Positions 40,869 to 50,767 of a stretch of DNA of 64,000 bases are shown here, piece after piece. Source of the DNA: Ardenticatenaceae bacterium (lineage in GTDB: Bacteria; Chloroflexota; Anaerolineae; Promineifilales; Promineifilaceae); the NCBI GenBank assembly GCA_020634565.1, contig JACKBN010000001.1:310001-374000 (forward strand), given 5' to 3'. Every line of letters begins with the position of its first letter. Positions within the stretch are counted from its first letter, which is position 1. The position numbers were made by a program, and so were the translations under genes. The notes under the pieces were generated by a model that saw nothing but the letters and a program-made list of their open reading frames with translations, ran no database searches and was not told the DNA's origin.

Positions 40869-41221
40869 TTAAATGACCCCTTAAACAGTAGGTGGATTTG
40901 GGCAAATATTACACAACCAAGGTGCCAATTTGTGTGAAAGTTACCCAACTGAAGAGCATTATACCCATTTTGGGTAACTTTTGCGAGAATTTCATATACC
41001 TTCTTGGTATTTTTCACCCATTTTCCTCATACTGCCTTTAGTCAAATCATCCAAAAACTTTATATACAAACGCACGGTTTTTCGGTATTTTATTGGTGGA
41101 GAGCTGACTGGTACCAGGCTTTAGTCACTATCAAATTGTTGCAGTTCACATTCCTGAACGTCGTATTCACGTTACAAAATACGACAAATTATATTGTTCC
41201 TTTAGAGAGGAGAGAACAACA
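40869..41221. promoter_or_regulatory. Divergent control region between MalT-like gene and importer operon
   Basis: No gene is visible in this 353-bp gap. It holds two perfect dyads: AAAGTTACCCAA-N21-TTGGGTAACTTT (40937-40981), with an additional ACCCA half-site inside, and GTCGTATT-N10-AATACGAC (41160-41185). The second overlaps the likely -35 position of a promoter with TATATT (41190-41195) as -10. The first lies nearer the regulator gene. Confidence 0.65.
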
Positions 41222-43231
41222 ATGAAAAACAAAAACCGTATATTTTTCATCTTGCTTGGCTTTATGCTCGTTCTTAGCCTTGCACTAGGGGCTTGTAGTT
41301 CTTCAACACCCACTGAAGAAGACACCCCAGCAGAAGCTGATGCTCCAGCCGAAGATATGGCTGAAGAAGAAGCCGATGCCCCAGCCGAAGATATGGCTGA
41401 AGAAGAAGCTGATGCCCCAGCCGAAGATATGGCTGAAGAAGAAGCTGATGCCCCAGCCGAAGATATGGCTGAAGAAGACATGGCTGAAGAAGCCGCAGAC
41501 CCCAACTCGCTGCCCCGCAACGAAACCCTGTACTTCAATGGCCAGCAGTGGGGTTCTGTTGTTGGTTGGAATCCATACTCCAACAGCAACAACAACGCAA
41601 TGGCTATCTCCCAGCAGGACAATGCGCGCGTTCTTATGTTTGAAACCCCCTATCTGTACAACATGATGGACGGTGGCGTATATCCCCTGTTGGCCGATGG
41701 GCCTTTTGAATGGAACGCCGATCGCACCGAGATCACCTTTAGCCTGAATCCAGCTGCCCATTGGAACGATGGCACGCCGGTTACAGCCGAAGATGTTGCC
41801 TACACCTGGGCTACCCATCAGAAATACAGCACCCCAACTGGCGCTGGCAATGTTGATTACATTGCCGACATTATCGCCGTTGACGATCACACCGTTACCA
41901 TTCAAGCTGCCTTGAATGATGATGGCGCTGCTGTAAATCCGCTGATCGTAGAAGCTTATCTGACCAACAACTACGTTATCCAAAAAGCCTGGACCGAGAC
42001 CATGGAAGCACGTGTTGGCGAAGATGCCACCGAATTCCTGGCTGACCCAGCAGAAGACGTAGCTTTCTCCGGCCCCTACGGCCCTTACTTCAGCGATGAT
42101 TCCAAAGTTGTTCTGATTCGTGACGACAACTACTGGGGTCAAGATGCTTCCATGTGGGGCAAACTGCCAGTTCCCAAGTACCTGGCTCACACAATCTTCA
42201 AGGACAACGCCGCTGGTACCACCGCTCTGCAAGCTGGTGAAGTTGATGTAAGCCAGCAGTTCAACTCCAATGTACAAGACCTGTGGCTGGAAGATGGTCT
42301 GCCCATCTCCACCTATCTGCCCGAAGCCCCCTACGGCATCGGCGCTAGCCTGCCCACCGCTTTCTACAACCTGCAATCCCCCGGTTTAGACCAGGTTGCT
42401 GTACGTAAAGCGATTGCTATGGCTGTTGATTACCCAACCATCATCTCCAACGCAATGACCAATCAGTCTGCTACCTTCGATCAGGTTCCGCGGTCCCTCA
42501 TGAACCCGACTCCTGGTGAGCAAGCTCTCTATGACCATGAAGCTGTCGCTGACCTGCAATGGGTTGGCAACGACGTCGAAGGCGCCATCGCGCTGCTCGA
42601 TGAAGCTGGCATCGTTGATAGCGATGGTGACGGCTGGCGTGAATACAATGGCGAGAAACTGAGCTACGTTGCTACCTGCCCCAATGGCTGGTCCGACTGG
42701 CAAGCCGCCATCGAAGTAGTTGCCGCTGCTGGTGCCGAGATTGGCATCGAAATCACCACCAACTATCCCGAATGGTCCGTATACCAGACGGTTGTTACCA
42801 AATCCGACGCTCCCCTGCCCGAAGGGTATGACATCTTCATGATGTGGAGTGATGGTGCTGGCCCGACGCAACCGTGGAGCCGTATCCGCCACCTGCTGAG
42901 CTCTGAGTTCAATGGCATGGCCAGCAACTGGAACGGTAACTGGGGTCAATACTCCAATCCTGAGGTTGACGAACTTATCCAGGCGATTCCTGGTGAGACG
43001 GATTCCGCTGCTTTGGAAGAAATGTACACCCGCCTGGTTGAAATCTACCTGACCGATGTACCTTCCTTCACGCTCATGTACCGCCCGCAGAACTTCCACA
43101 CGGTGAACGAGTCTGTATGGACGAACTTCCCGTTCGATGGCGATGGAACCAACCCACCGGTTCCGCCGCTGGACCTGATGGACGGATGGAGTGTTGCCGG
43201 TCTCTATAACCTGGAACTGGTTAATCCGTAA
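41222..43231 (+). CDS. ABC transporter substrate-binding lipoprotein, family 5 (Opp/Dpp type)
   Basis: A 669-aa extracytoplasmic binding protein. The signal peptide ends in lipobox ALGACSS (Cys about 25). Residues about 39-86 are four nearly exact 12-residue acidic repeats (ADAPAEDMAEEE), a flexible negatively charged tether. The mature domain has LSRNET-like start (LPRNETLYFNGQQWG), WNDGTPVTAEDVAYTW, VRKAIAMAVDYPTI and LYRPQNFHTV-type segments of SBP_bac_5. Family 5 proteins bind peptides or, as in Thermotoga, cello- and manno-oligosaccharides; the downstream glycosidases favour the latter. Ribosome site GAGAGGAGAG. Likely abundant, since a terminator follows directly. Confidence 0.9.
   Translation: MKNKNRIFFILLGFMLVLSLALGACSSSTPTEEDTPAEADAPAEDMAEEEADAPAEDMAEEEADAPAEDMAEEEADAPAEDMAEEDMAEEAADPNSLPRNETLYFNGQQWGSVVGWNPYSNSNNNAMAISQQDNARVLMFETPYLYNMMDGGVYPLLADGPFEWNADRTEITFSLNPAAHWNDGTPVTAEDVAYTWATHQKYSTPTGAGNVDYIADIIAVDDHTVTIQAALNDDGAAVNPLIVEAYLTNNYVIQKAWTETMEARVGEDATEFLADPAEDVAFSGPYGPYFSDDSKVVLIRDDNYWGQDASMWGKLPVPKYLAHTIFKDNAAGTTALQAGEVDVSQQFNSNVQDLWLEDGLPISTYLPEAPYGIGASLPTAFYNLQSPGLDQVAVRKAIAMAVDYPTIISNAMTNQSATFDQVPRSLMNPTPGEQALYDHEAVADLQWVGNDVEGAIALLDEAGIVDSDGDGWREYNGEKLSYVATCPNGWSDWQAAIEVVAAAGAEIGIEITTNYPEWSVYQTVVTKSDAPLPEGYDIFMMWSDGAGPTQPWSRIRHLLSSEFNGMASNWNGNWGQYSNPEVDELIQAIPGETDSAALEEMYTRLVEIYLTDVPSFTLMYRPQNFHTVNESVWTNFPFDGDGTNPPVPPLDLMDGWSVAGLYNLELVNP
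41336..41479 (+). repeat. Four tandem 36-bp repeats in the binding-protein linker
   Basis: Four head-to-tail 36-bp units, each encoding ADAPAEDMAEEE or a close variant, starting at 41336, 41372, 41408 and 41444. The units differ by few bases (for example GCTCCA versus GCCCCA), which suggests recent expansion by slippage or recombination. Confidence 0.9.
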
Positions 43232-43244
43232 AAATTAGTTTGAC

Positions 43245-43287
43245 AAAAACAGCCATGTCCTAGCAATGGGGCATGGCTGTTTTTTTA
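43245..43287 (+). terminator. Terminator between binding protein and permease genes
   Basis: AAAACAGCCATG and CATGGCTGTTTT form a 12-bp stem followed by a T-run (43279-43287). It is about 14 bp after the binding-protein stop. Read-through would still feed the permeases, so it probably sets a high ratio of binding protein to transporter. Confidence 0.88.
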
Positions 43288-43405
43288 ACAGGTGGCAGTC
43301 CTCTTGTATCTTCTGCGGATAACCGCTCCCCCTCTGGTTTACCCTACCAAGTGACTGTCGAGTTGTTTGTTTGTCCCTGTTTTGTGTGAGTGAGGAGAAG
43401 CTACA

Positions 43406-44410
43406 TTGAAAGGGTATACAAAATATTTTCTCAACAAGCTGCTGTGGTTCTTGGTAACCTTGGTGGCTGCGTTTATCTTAAACTTTATTTTGCCGCGTCT
43501 TATGCCAGGTGATCCTGTCGCAGCCATTGTGTCTCGTCTGGCACAGGGGATGAGCAACACGACGGGCGTTCAGGCAATTTACGAACAATATACAGAGTTA
43601 TTTGGCACCAATAAACCCATGCTGGAACAATTTTTCCTCTACATGAAAAATGTTTTCCAGGGGGATTTTGGGTTTTCATTCAGTCAATATCCTCGAACTG
43701 TGGCTGACGTTATCACTTCTTCTATTTGGTGGACGATTGGCCTTCAGTTTCCAGCGATTATCATTGGCTGGTTAATTGGTAATTCGCTGGGTGCGCTAGC
43801 CGCTTATCGCAAAGGTGCTTTTGACAAGGTTTTGATGCCGGTAAGCATTTTTGTGAGCAATTTGCCTGCATTTGGTATGGCTGTTGTTTTGTTGGTCATT
43901 TTTGGCGTTACATTGAGATGGTTTCCCACATCTGGTGGCTATGGCTTTGACCTGATTCCGAATTTAAGCTGGAATTTCTTCTGGTCTATCTTTGTTCATT
44001 ACCAGCTGCCCTTCTGGTCCATTGTATTAATTACGATTGGTGGCCAGGCAATTGGTATGCGTTCCATGGCCATCTACGAACTTAATGCCGATTATGTAAA
44101 GTACAGTCGCTTTTTGGGCATCAAGGACAGCAAGATTGTGCGGTATGTATTCCGCAACGCGATGCTGCCGCAGATTACGGGCTTGGCCCTGTCAATCGGT
44201 ACGATGGTTGGTGGCGCGCTGGTAGCTGAAATTATCTTTAGCTATCCGGGGCTGGGATCAACGATTTTAACGGCCGTTCTCGGGCAAGACTATCCGCTCA
44301 TCTCAGCAACCACTTTGATCATCACCATTATGGTGCTGGCGGCTAACTTCGCGATTGAGATTGTCTACGGCTTTCTTGATCCACGCATCAAAGCAGCTCA
44401 GGCTGATTAA
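43406..44410 (+). CDS. ABC transporter permease, DppB type
   Basis: A 334-aa membrane protein that starts at TTG 43406 (MKGYTKYFLNKLLW) after GAGGAG; no better ATG lies nearby. It has FILNFILPRLMPGDPVAAIV, a hallmark of DppB/OppB permeases, an EAA-like loop near YVKYSRFLGIKDSKIVRYVF and about six helices. It forms the membrane channel with the following DppC-type gene. Length is normal for the family. Confidence 0.9.
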   Translation: MKGYTKYFLNKLLWFLVTLVAAFILNFILPRLMPGDPVAAIVSRLAQGMSNTTGVQAIYEQYTELFGTNKPMLEQFFLYMKNVFQGDFGFSFSQYPRTVADVITSSIWWTIGLQFPAIIIGWLIGNSLGALAAYRKGAFDKVLMPVSIFVSNLPAFGMAVVLLVIFGVTLRWFPTSGGYGFDLIPNLSWNFFWSIFVHYQLPFWSIVLITIGGQAIGMRSMAIYELNADYVKYSRFLGIKDSKIVRYVFRNAMLPQITGLALSIGTMVGGALVAEIIFSYPGLGSTILTAVLGQDYPLISATTLIITIMVLAANFAIEIVYGFLDPRIKAAQAD

Positions 44411-44424
44411 GGGGAAATGCTGCT

Positions 44425-45675
44425 ATGAAACATTTAGTAAGTCAGATTTTTCAGTCCGGTAAATTTGTAGCTGGCTTTTCTATCTTTGCTACAATTTTAC
44501 TAATCGTCATTGTATACCCAATTGTAATACCCGATCCGCCGCTAAAAATCATTGGTCAAGGCACATTTTTTGAGCCCGGTATTTACGTCAACGTCTACGA
44601 CAGCATCGGCACTACCCACTACACCCTCAACCTGGATGAAGCCGCCGAACGGCGTATTGCTGACCGATTGGGCGATGAAGATCGTCTGGCCATTCAGGAA
44701 TGGCTGGTTGGCACCGGTATGCCGGCAAGCGAAATCGATACTGCCAATACCGAACAGCTATTGGATCAATGGTTCAGCAATTTTGACCCAAGCGTGCGTC
44801 TGCCAGGCATGACCAATGCCGACCGCAATTACTATATTCGGTTAAACAATTCGATCCAAAACCTATTGTCTACCGAAGGTGCCATTATTGCAGAGATGGA
44901 TGAGGATACGGCCGTTCTCGAAGAATCGAACACCATTCCTCAAACCGCCTATGTAAATGTGAACGAAGTACCCAACGTGCGCATTCTCCCCCTTGGCACC
45001 GATAACTTTGGGCGTGATGTGCTGACAGAGCTGGTTCGGGCAACGTCCGTATCCTTGCAAATCGGCCTCGTCGCCGGCGTTATTGCCACCCTGATCGGGT
45101 TGATATTAGGGCTAGTTTCTGGTTATGTTGGCGGTTTTGTTGATGATGGCATCATGTTCGTCACCAACCTATTCACCGTTATCCCCAGTTTTGTGCTCCT
45201 AATTCTCATTTCGTTCAGCATTGGCCAGGAACAGCGCGGCGCCACCACCATTGCTGTGGTCATCGGCTTTACCTCCTGGGTCTGGACGGCCAGGGCAGTG
45301 CGTTCACAGGTGATTTCGCTACGCAATCGCGATCATGTCAACCTGTCCAAACTGTCTGGACACTCCATCACCCACATCATTGTCAGAGACATCCTGCCCT
45401 ACATCGCCTCCTACGTCATCATGGCGCTCATTCTGCAGATTTCCTCCGGCATTCTGGCCGAGGCTGGCTTGTCCATTCTGGGACTTGGCCCCAAGACAAC
45501 TGAAGTCCCCACTCTGGGTCTGATGATGAACTGGGCCATGATTTACCAGGCGCACATTCTAGGCAAATGGTGGGCTTACTTCCCCGTCATTATTGTTATT
45601 GCCCTGATTGCGTTCTCCATGAATTTAATGAATACCGGTCTCGACCAGGTATTCAACCCAGCGTTAAGAGATTAG
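44425..45675 (+). CDS. ABC transporter permease, DppC type, with enlarged external loop
   Basis: A 416-aa permease, some 110 residues longer than a usual DppC. The excess lies between the first membrane helix (about 15-35) and the conserved LGTDNFGRDVLTELVRATSV region (about 190), predicted to be outside the cytoplasm. This insert is polar and helical in part (EAAERRIADRLGDEDRLAIQ). The rest is normal: EAA loop around HVNLSKLSGHSITHIIVRDI and five following helices. The stop is directly followed by the ATPase gene. Confidence 0.9.
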   Translation: MKHLVSQIFQSGKFVAGFSIFATILLIVIVYPIVIPDPPLKIIGQGTFFEPGIYVNVYDSIGTTHYTLNLDEAAERRIADRLGDEDRLAIQEWLVGTGMPASEIDTANTEQLLDQWFSNFDPSVRLPGMTNADRNYYIRLNNSIQNLLSTEGAIIAEMDEDTAVLEESNTIPQTAYVNVNEVPNVRILPLGTDNFGRDVLTELVRATSVSLQIGLVAGVIATLIGLILGLVSGYVGGFVDDGIMFVTNLFTVIPSFVLLILISFSIGQEQRGATTIAVVIGFTSWVWTARAVRSQVISLRNRDHVNLSKLSGHSITHIIVRDILPYIASYVIMALILQISSGILAEAGLSILGLGPKTTEVPTLGLMMNWAMIYQAHILGKWWAYFPVIIVIALIAFSMNLMNTGLDQVFNPALRD

Positions 45676-45684
45676 GTGGTTAAA

Positions 45685-46699
<1,015 letters not shown>

Positions 46700-46707
<8 letters not shown>

Positions 46708-47512
46708 CGAACGCAAACTGTGTCTGAGCGGTAGAGGGCTCACCAAGGAATTTGGATTCGGCCGTACCAAAACCGTCGCCGTCGATCATGTCGATTTCGA
46801 CTTCTACCAAGGTGAAATCATCTCCATCGTTGGAGAGTCCGGCAGCGGTAAAACCACCCTGGCCAAAATGCTCCTCGGCCTCATTAATGAAACCGAAGGT
46901 GAAATTCGCTTCCAAGGCGAAAAGCGCGACATCAGTTCCCATCGCAAGAAAAAAGAATACTGGAAGCAAATCCAGGCGATCTTCCAAGACCCCTTTGCCT
47001 CCTACAACATCTTCAACAAGATCGACAGCGTACTGCTCGACTGCATCAACATGCGCGGGGGACGCAATCTGCCCAAGGCCGAAAAAGTGGCAATGATGAC
47101 CGAGGCTTGCAGCTTCGTGAACCTAAAGTTTGAAGAGCTTACCAACAAGTATCCCTTCGAACTCTCCGGTGGTCAGCAGCAACGCCTGATGATTGCCCGC
47201 ATCTTTTTGCTCAAGCCGCAAATCTTGTTAGCCGATGAGCCAACCTCGATGATCGATGCCTGCTCACGAGCCACCATTCTAGACATGCTCATGCAGCTGC
47301 GTGACGAAATTGGGATGACCCCCATCTTCATCACCCACGACATTGGGCTGGCTTATTACGTCTCCGATACCGTTTACATCATGGAAAAAGGGAAGTTCGT
47401 GGAAAGAGGCTCGGCCGACCAGGTCATTCTGCATCCGCAACAACCCTACACCAAACGGTTGATCAACGACGTGCCCAAGATATACGAGGAATGGGACCTC
47501 TCAACCGTGTGA
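46700..47512 (+). CDS. ABC transporter ATPase, DppF type
   Basis: A 270-aa ATP-binding subunit that pairs with the DppD-type protein. Walker A GESGSGKTTLAKMLLG, signature LSGGQQQRLMIARIF and Walker B ILLADEPTSMIDA are intact. The ATG at 46700 follows AAGGGAGG and lies inside the end of the previous gene; an upstream start at 46604 would lie deep in that gene. It lacks the usual C-terminal Cys tail of DppF and is slightly short, but the fold is complete. Confidence 0.92.
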
Positions 47513-47559
47513 GGTCTCCGTAGAGATTTGCACAAATCCAAAGTCATCGGAAATGAAAT

Positions 47560-48407
47560 ATGTCGCCCAATAGTCACACAAACCGACTGCTGGGATATCC
47601 GGCAGATGCTCACTTACTGATCATCAACGCCGATGACTTTGGGATGTGCCATGCGGTAAATGAGGCCATCATAGGAACGTTGGAGCAGGGCATCGTTCGT
47701 TCAACCACGCTGATGGTGCCCTGCCCTTGGGCATTACACGCCATGCGTTTCCTGGCGAATCATCCCCACATTCCCTTTGGTGTTCACCTTACCGCTATCT
47801 CCGATTGGGTTGATTACCGTTGGGGGCCAGTAAGCCCTAAAGAAAAAGTGCCAACCCTGATTAACAAAGCAGGCTACTTTTACAACTTTGATCAAATGCC
47901 AAAGTTTCTGGCTCAGGTCAACTTGGCAAAGCTTGAGCTGGAATTCAGAGCCCAAATCGAAACGGCGCTGGCGGCTGGCCTACAGCCCACCCATCTAGAT
48001 TGGCATTCGCTGCGCCTTACCGGCAGGGAAATCATTCTGGCGCTCATGTTAAAGCTGGCCAAAGAGTACGGCTTAGCCCTTCGGGTTATCGGCCAGGCCT
48101 GGACCAAAAAGTACAGAGCCAAGGTCTACTCACGAACGATCATGAATTTTGAGATAGCTACCTACTGGACCTAGCTACGAAGCTGGCATGGTTTGTTGCG
48201 CTTCTACACGAATTGCCCACAGGGCTTAGTGAGGCCGTCCATCCGGGAATGGCTAACACAGAATTATTGACCATCGACCCAGAAGCGCATATCCGCCAGT
48301 CGGATTTTGATTTTTTAATATCTCAGCAAGCTAAAGATGCTATCGAAGAAGAAGGCATGGTTCTTTTAGATTATCGAGCCTTGCAAACCATTTGGAAGGA
48401 AAAATAG
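47560..48407 (+). pseudogene. ChbG/YdjC-type carbohydrate deacetylase, frameshifted
   Basis: The first frame (47560-48174, 204 aa) carries the metal-site motif LIINADDFGMCHAVNEAI, GVHLTAISDW and HLDWHSLRLTGRE, typical of ChbG/YdjC deacetylases that remove acetyl groups from chitin- or other acetylated oligosaccharides. It then ends abruptly (NFEIATYWT). The missing C-terminus continues in another frame from about 48155: DSYLLDLATKLAWF, LLHELPTGLSEAVHPGM, QSDFDFLISQQAK and MVLLDYRALQTIWKEK, ending at 48407. One base gained or lost near 48140-48155, close to a TTTT run, explains this. It is either a recent pseudogene or a sequencing error. Catalytic motifs are upstream of the break. Confidence 0.82.
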
Positions 48408-48415
48408 GAAAAATC

Positions 48416-50701
48416 ATGACGAATATACAAACAATAATCGAACAAATGACGCTAGAAGAAAAAGCAGCACTCTCCATCGGTGCCAGCGCCTGGTCTACCA
48501 CCCCCATCGAGCGACTGGGTGTACCAGAAATGATCGTCTCCGACGGGCCACACGGCGTGCGGCGCGTACCCAACGTGCACGAAGTAGCCGCCACCAGCCT
48601 GCCCGCCACCTGCTTCCCCACCGCCTCTTGCCTGGCCGCCACCTGGGATGTAAACCTCATCCGCCAGATGGGTGAAGCCCTGGCTGAAGAATGCATCGCC
48701 CTCGATGTGGACGTGCTGCTTGGCCCTGGCGCCAACATGAAACGCTCCCCGCTGGGCGGCCGTAATTTTGAGTATTTCTCCGAAGACCCGTACCTTGCTG
48801 GCGAGATGGCCGCCAACATGATCAACGGCGTGCAGAGCAAAGGCGTCGGCACCTCGTTAAAGCATTTCACGGCCAACAATCAGGAGTTCCAACGCTTCAG
48901 CATCAGCGCCGAGGTGGATGAACGCACCCTGCGCGAGATTTATCTGCCTGCTTTTGAGAAGGCCGTCAAAGAAGCGCAACCCTGGACCGTCATGTGTGCC
49001 TACAACAAGGTCAACGGCACCTTTGCTTCCCAGCATGATTATCTGCTCAACAAAATCCTCAAGGATGAGTGGGGCTTCAAAGGGTTGGTGGTGTCGGACT
49101 GGGGCGCGGTGCGCGACCGGGTGGCGGCGCTTAAAGGTGGCCTGGATTGGGAAATGCCTGGACCGCAGGAGCGTCGGGTGCAAGAAGTGGTCGCCGCCGT
49201 TGAATCGGGCAATTTGGACGAGGCAGTCCTGAACGAGTCGGTGCGGCGTATTTTGCGCATCGTCTTCATGGCGGCGGAAACGCCCAAAGAGGGCGAATTT
49301 GATGTCGATGCCCACCACGCTCTAGCCCAGCACGTTGCCTCTGAAGGCATGATTTTGCTCAAGAACAATGGTTTGCTGCCGCTGAAAGACCAGCAGCAGA
49401 TTGCGGTTATCGGCCGTTCTGCTGAACATGCCCATTTCCAGGGGGGTGGCAGTTCGCACATCAACCCCACCAAGGTGGCGATGCCGTTTAATGAGCTGAA
49501 AGCACGGTCTGAAGAGGCTGAATTTACCTACGCGGAAGGGTATCCGACCGATGATTCCTTCCGCCAGGATTTGATTGATGAGGCCGTGACGCTGGCGCAG
49601 GCAGCCGATGTGGCAGTTCTGTACATTGCCCTGCCCTCCTTCAAAGAGTCTGAGGGGTATGACCGGCGGGATTTGGATCTGACGAACCAGCAGATCGCTT
49701 TGGTTAAGGCGGTGTCTGCGGTGCAGCCGAATACGGTGGTGGTGCTGAACAATGGCGCGCCGGTGGTGATGGTGGAATGGATTGATGGCGTAGCGGCCGT
49801 TCTCGAAGGTTGGATGATGGGCCAGGCGGGTGGCGCGGCCATCGCGGATGTGCTCTATGGCCAGGTGAACCCCAGCGGCAAGCTGGCTGAGACGTTCCCG
49901 ATGAAGCTATCTGACACGCCAGCCCACCTGAATTGGCCGGGCGATGCGGGGGCAGTGCGCTATGGCGAAGGGCTGTTCATCGGCTACCGCTACTATGATG
50001 CCAAGGAGATGCCGGTACAGTTCCCCTTCGGCTATGGTTTGAGCTACACCAGCTTTGAATACAGCAATCCCCAAGTCTCGGCGACCTCGTTTAAGGATAC
50101 GGATGGGGTGACGGTGTCGGTGGATGTGACGAACACGGGGGAGATGGCTGGCAAGGAGATTGTGCAGCTGTACGTGCATGACAAGGTGTCGGGGTTGGTA
50201 CGGCCGTTCAAAGAGCTGAAAGGGTTTGCCAAAGTTGAGCTGCAATCGGGCGAGACCCAAACAGTCTCTATGGCGCTCGATTTCCGTGCCTTTGCATATT
50301 ACCATCCTGAATATGCCCAGTGGATTACCGAAGATGGGGAGTTTGACCTGCTCATTGGCGCTTCGTCGGCTGACATTCGCCACACGCTGACCGTCACGCT
50401 GGAATCCTCCCTCGACCTGCCCTGCATTCTGGATAAGGAATCCACCATCCGCGAGTGGATGGCTGACCCGCGCGGCCAGGCCGTCTTTGGCCCCCACTAT
50501 GCCCAAATGGAGGCCGACGCCCGCAAAGCGTTTGGCGGCGATGACAATGAACGGTACGCCACGGAAGGTTCCATCGGCATGGACATCATGGAGATGTTCA
50601 GCGACATGCCGCTGGTAAGCGTGTTGATGTTCCAAAAGGATGCCCTCCCCGCGCACCCCGAAGATATGGTGGCTGATTTACTACAGCAGGTACATAGCTA
50701 A
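48416..50701 (+). CDS. Glycoside hydrolase family 3 (beta-glucosidase), copy 1
   Basis: A 761-aa GH3 enzyme without signal peptide, so cytoplasmic. The start at 48416 (MTNIQTIIEQM) follows AGGAA. The N-terminal barrel has SDGPHGVRR, LGPGANMKRSPLGGRNFEYF and SKGVGTSLKHFTANNQE, with the nucleophile Asp in LVVSDWGAVRDR. The second domain has MILLKNNGLLPL and FQGGGSSHINPT, and the C-terminal fibronectin-like domain has VSVDVTNTGEMAGKEIVQLY. It probably splits beta-linked glucosides or related oligosaccharides taken up by the adjacent importer. It is closely similar along its whole length to the copy at 53341. Confidence 0.92.
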   Translation: MTNIQTIIEQMTLEEKAALSIGASAWSTTPIERLGVPEMIVSDGPHGVRRVPNVHEVAATSLPATCFPTASCLAATWDVNLIRQMGEALAEECIALDVDVLLGPGANMKRSPLGGRNFEYFSEDPYLAGEMAANMINGVQSKGVGTSLKHFTANNQEFQRFSISAEVDERTLREIYLPAFEKAVKEAQPWTVMCAYNKVNGTFASQHDYLLNKILKDEWGFKGLVVSDWGAVRDRVAALKGGLDWEMPGPQERRVQEVVAAVESGNLDEAVLNESVRRILRIVFMAAETPKEGEFDVDAHHALAQHVASEGMILLKNNGLLPLKDQQQIAVIGRSAEHAHFQGGGSSHINPTKVAMPFNELKARSEEAEFTYAEGYPTDDSFRQDLIDEAVTLAQAADVAVLYIALPSFKESEGYDRRDLDLTNQQIALVKAVSAVQPNTVVVLNNGAPVVMVEWIDGVAAVLEGWMMGQAGGAAIADVLYGQVNPSGKLAETFPMKLSDTPAHLNWPGDAGAVRYGEGLFIGYRYYDAKEMPVQFPFGYGLSYTSFEYSNPQVSATSFKDTDGVTVSVDVTNTGEMAGKEIVQLYVHDKVSGLVRPFKELKGFAKVELQSGETQTVSMALDFRAFAYYHPEYAQWITEDGEFDLLIGASSADIRHTLTVTLESSLDLPCILDKESTIREWMADPRGQAVFGPHYAQMEADARKAFGGDDNERYATEGSIGMDIMEMFSDMPLVSVLMFQKDALPAHPEDMVADLLQQVHS

Positions 50702-50713
50702 AAACAACAAACT

Positions 50714-50742
50714 GGTGGAAGAGCCAGCGTTGCTCTTCCACC
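50714..50742 (+). other. Intergenic stem-loop after GH3 copy 1
   Basis: GGTGGAAGAGC (50714-50724) and GCTCTTCCACC (50732-50742) make a perfect 11-bp stem with a 7-base loop, between the GH3 stop (50701) and the GH2 start (50768). No T-run follows, so message stabilisation or processing is more likely than termination. Confidence 0.75.
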
Positions 50743-50767
50743 TTACCTTGCGAAGGATTCTGATTAA

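Noticed and set aside
41336..41479. Tandem repeats considered as a CRISPR array
   Set aside because: Units are directly adjacent with no spacers and encode a continuous protein segment.
41303..42376. A 357-codon antisense frame opposite the importer binding protein
   Set aside because: The acidic repeats give a repetitive FFFSHIFGWGISF antisense product with no ribosome site; it is a shadow of the real gene.
49907..50656. Antisense frames opposite both GH3 genes with similar sequences to each other
   Set aside because: Similarity between them follows from the paralogy of the sense genes.
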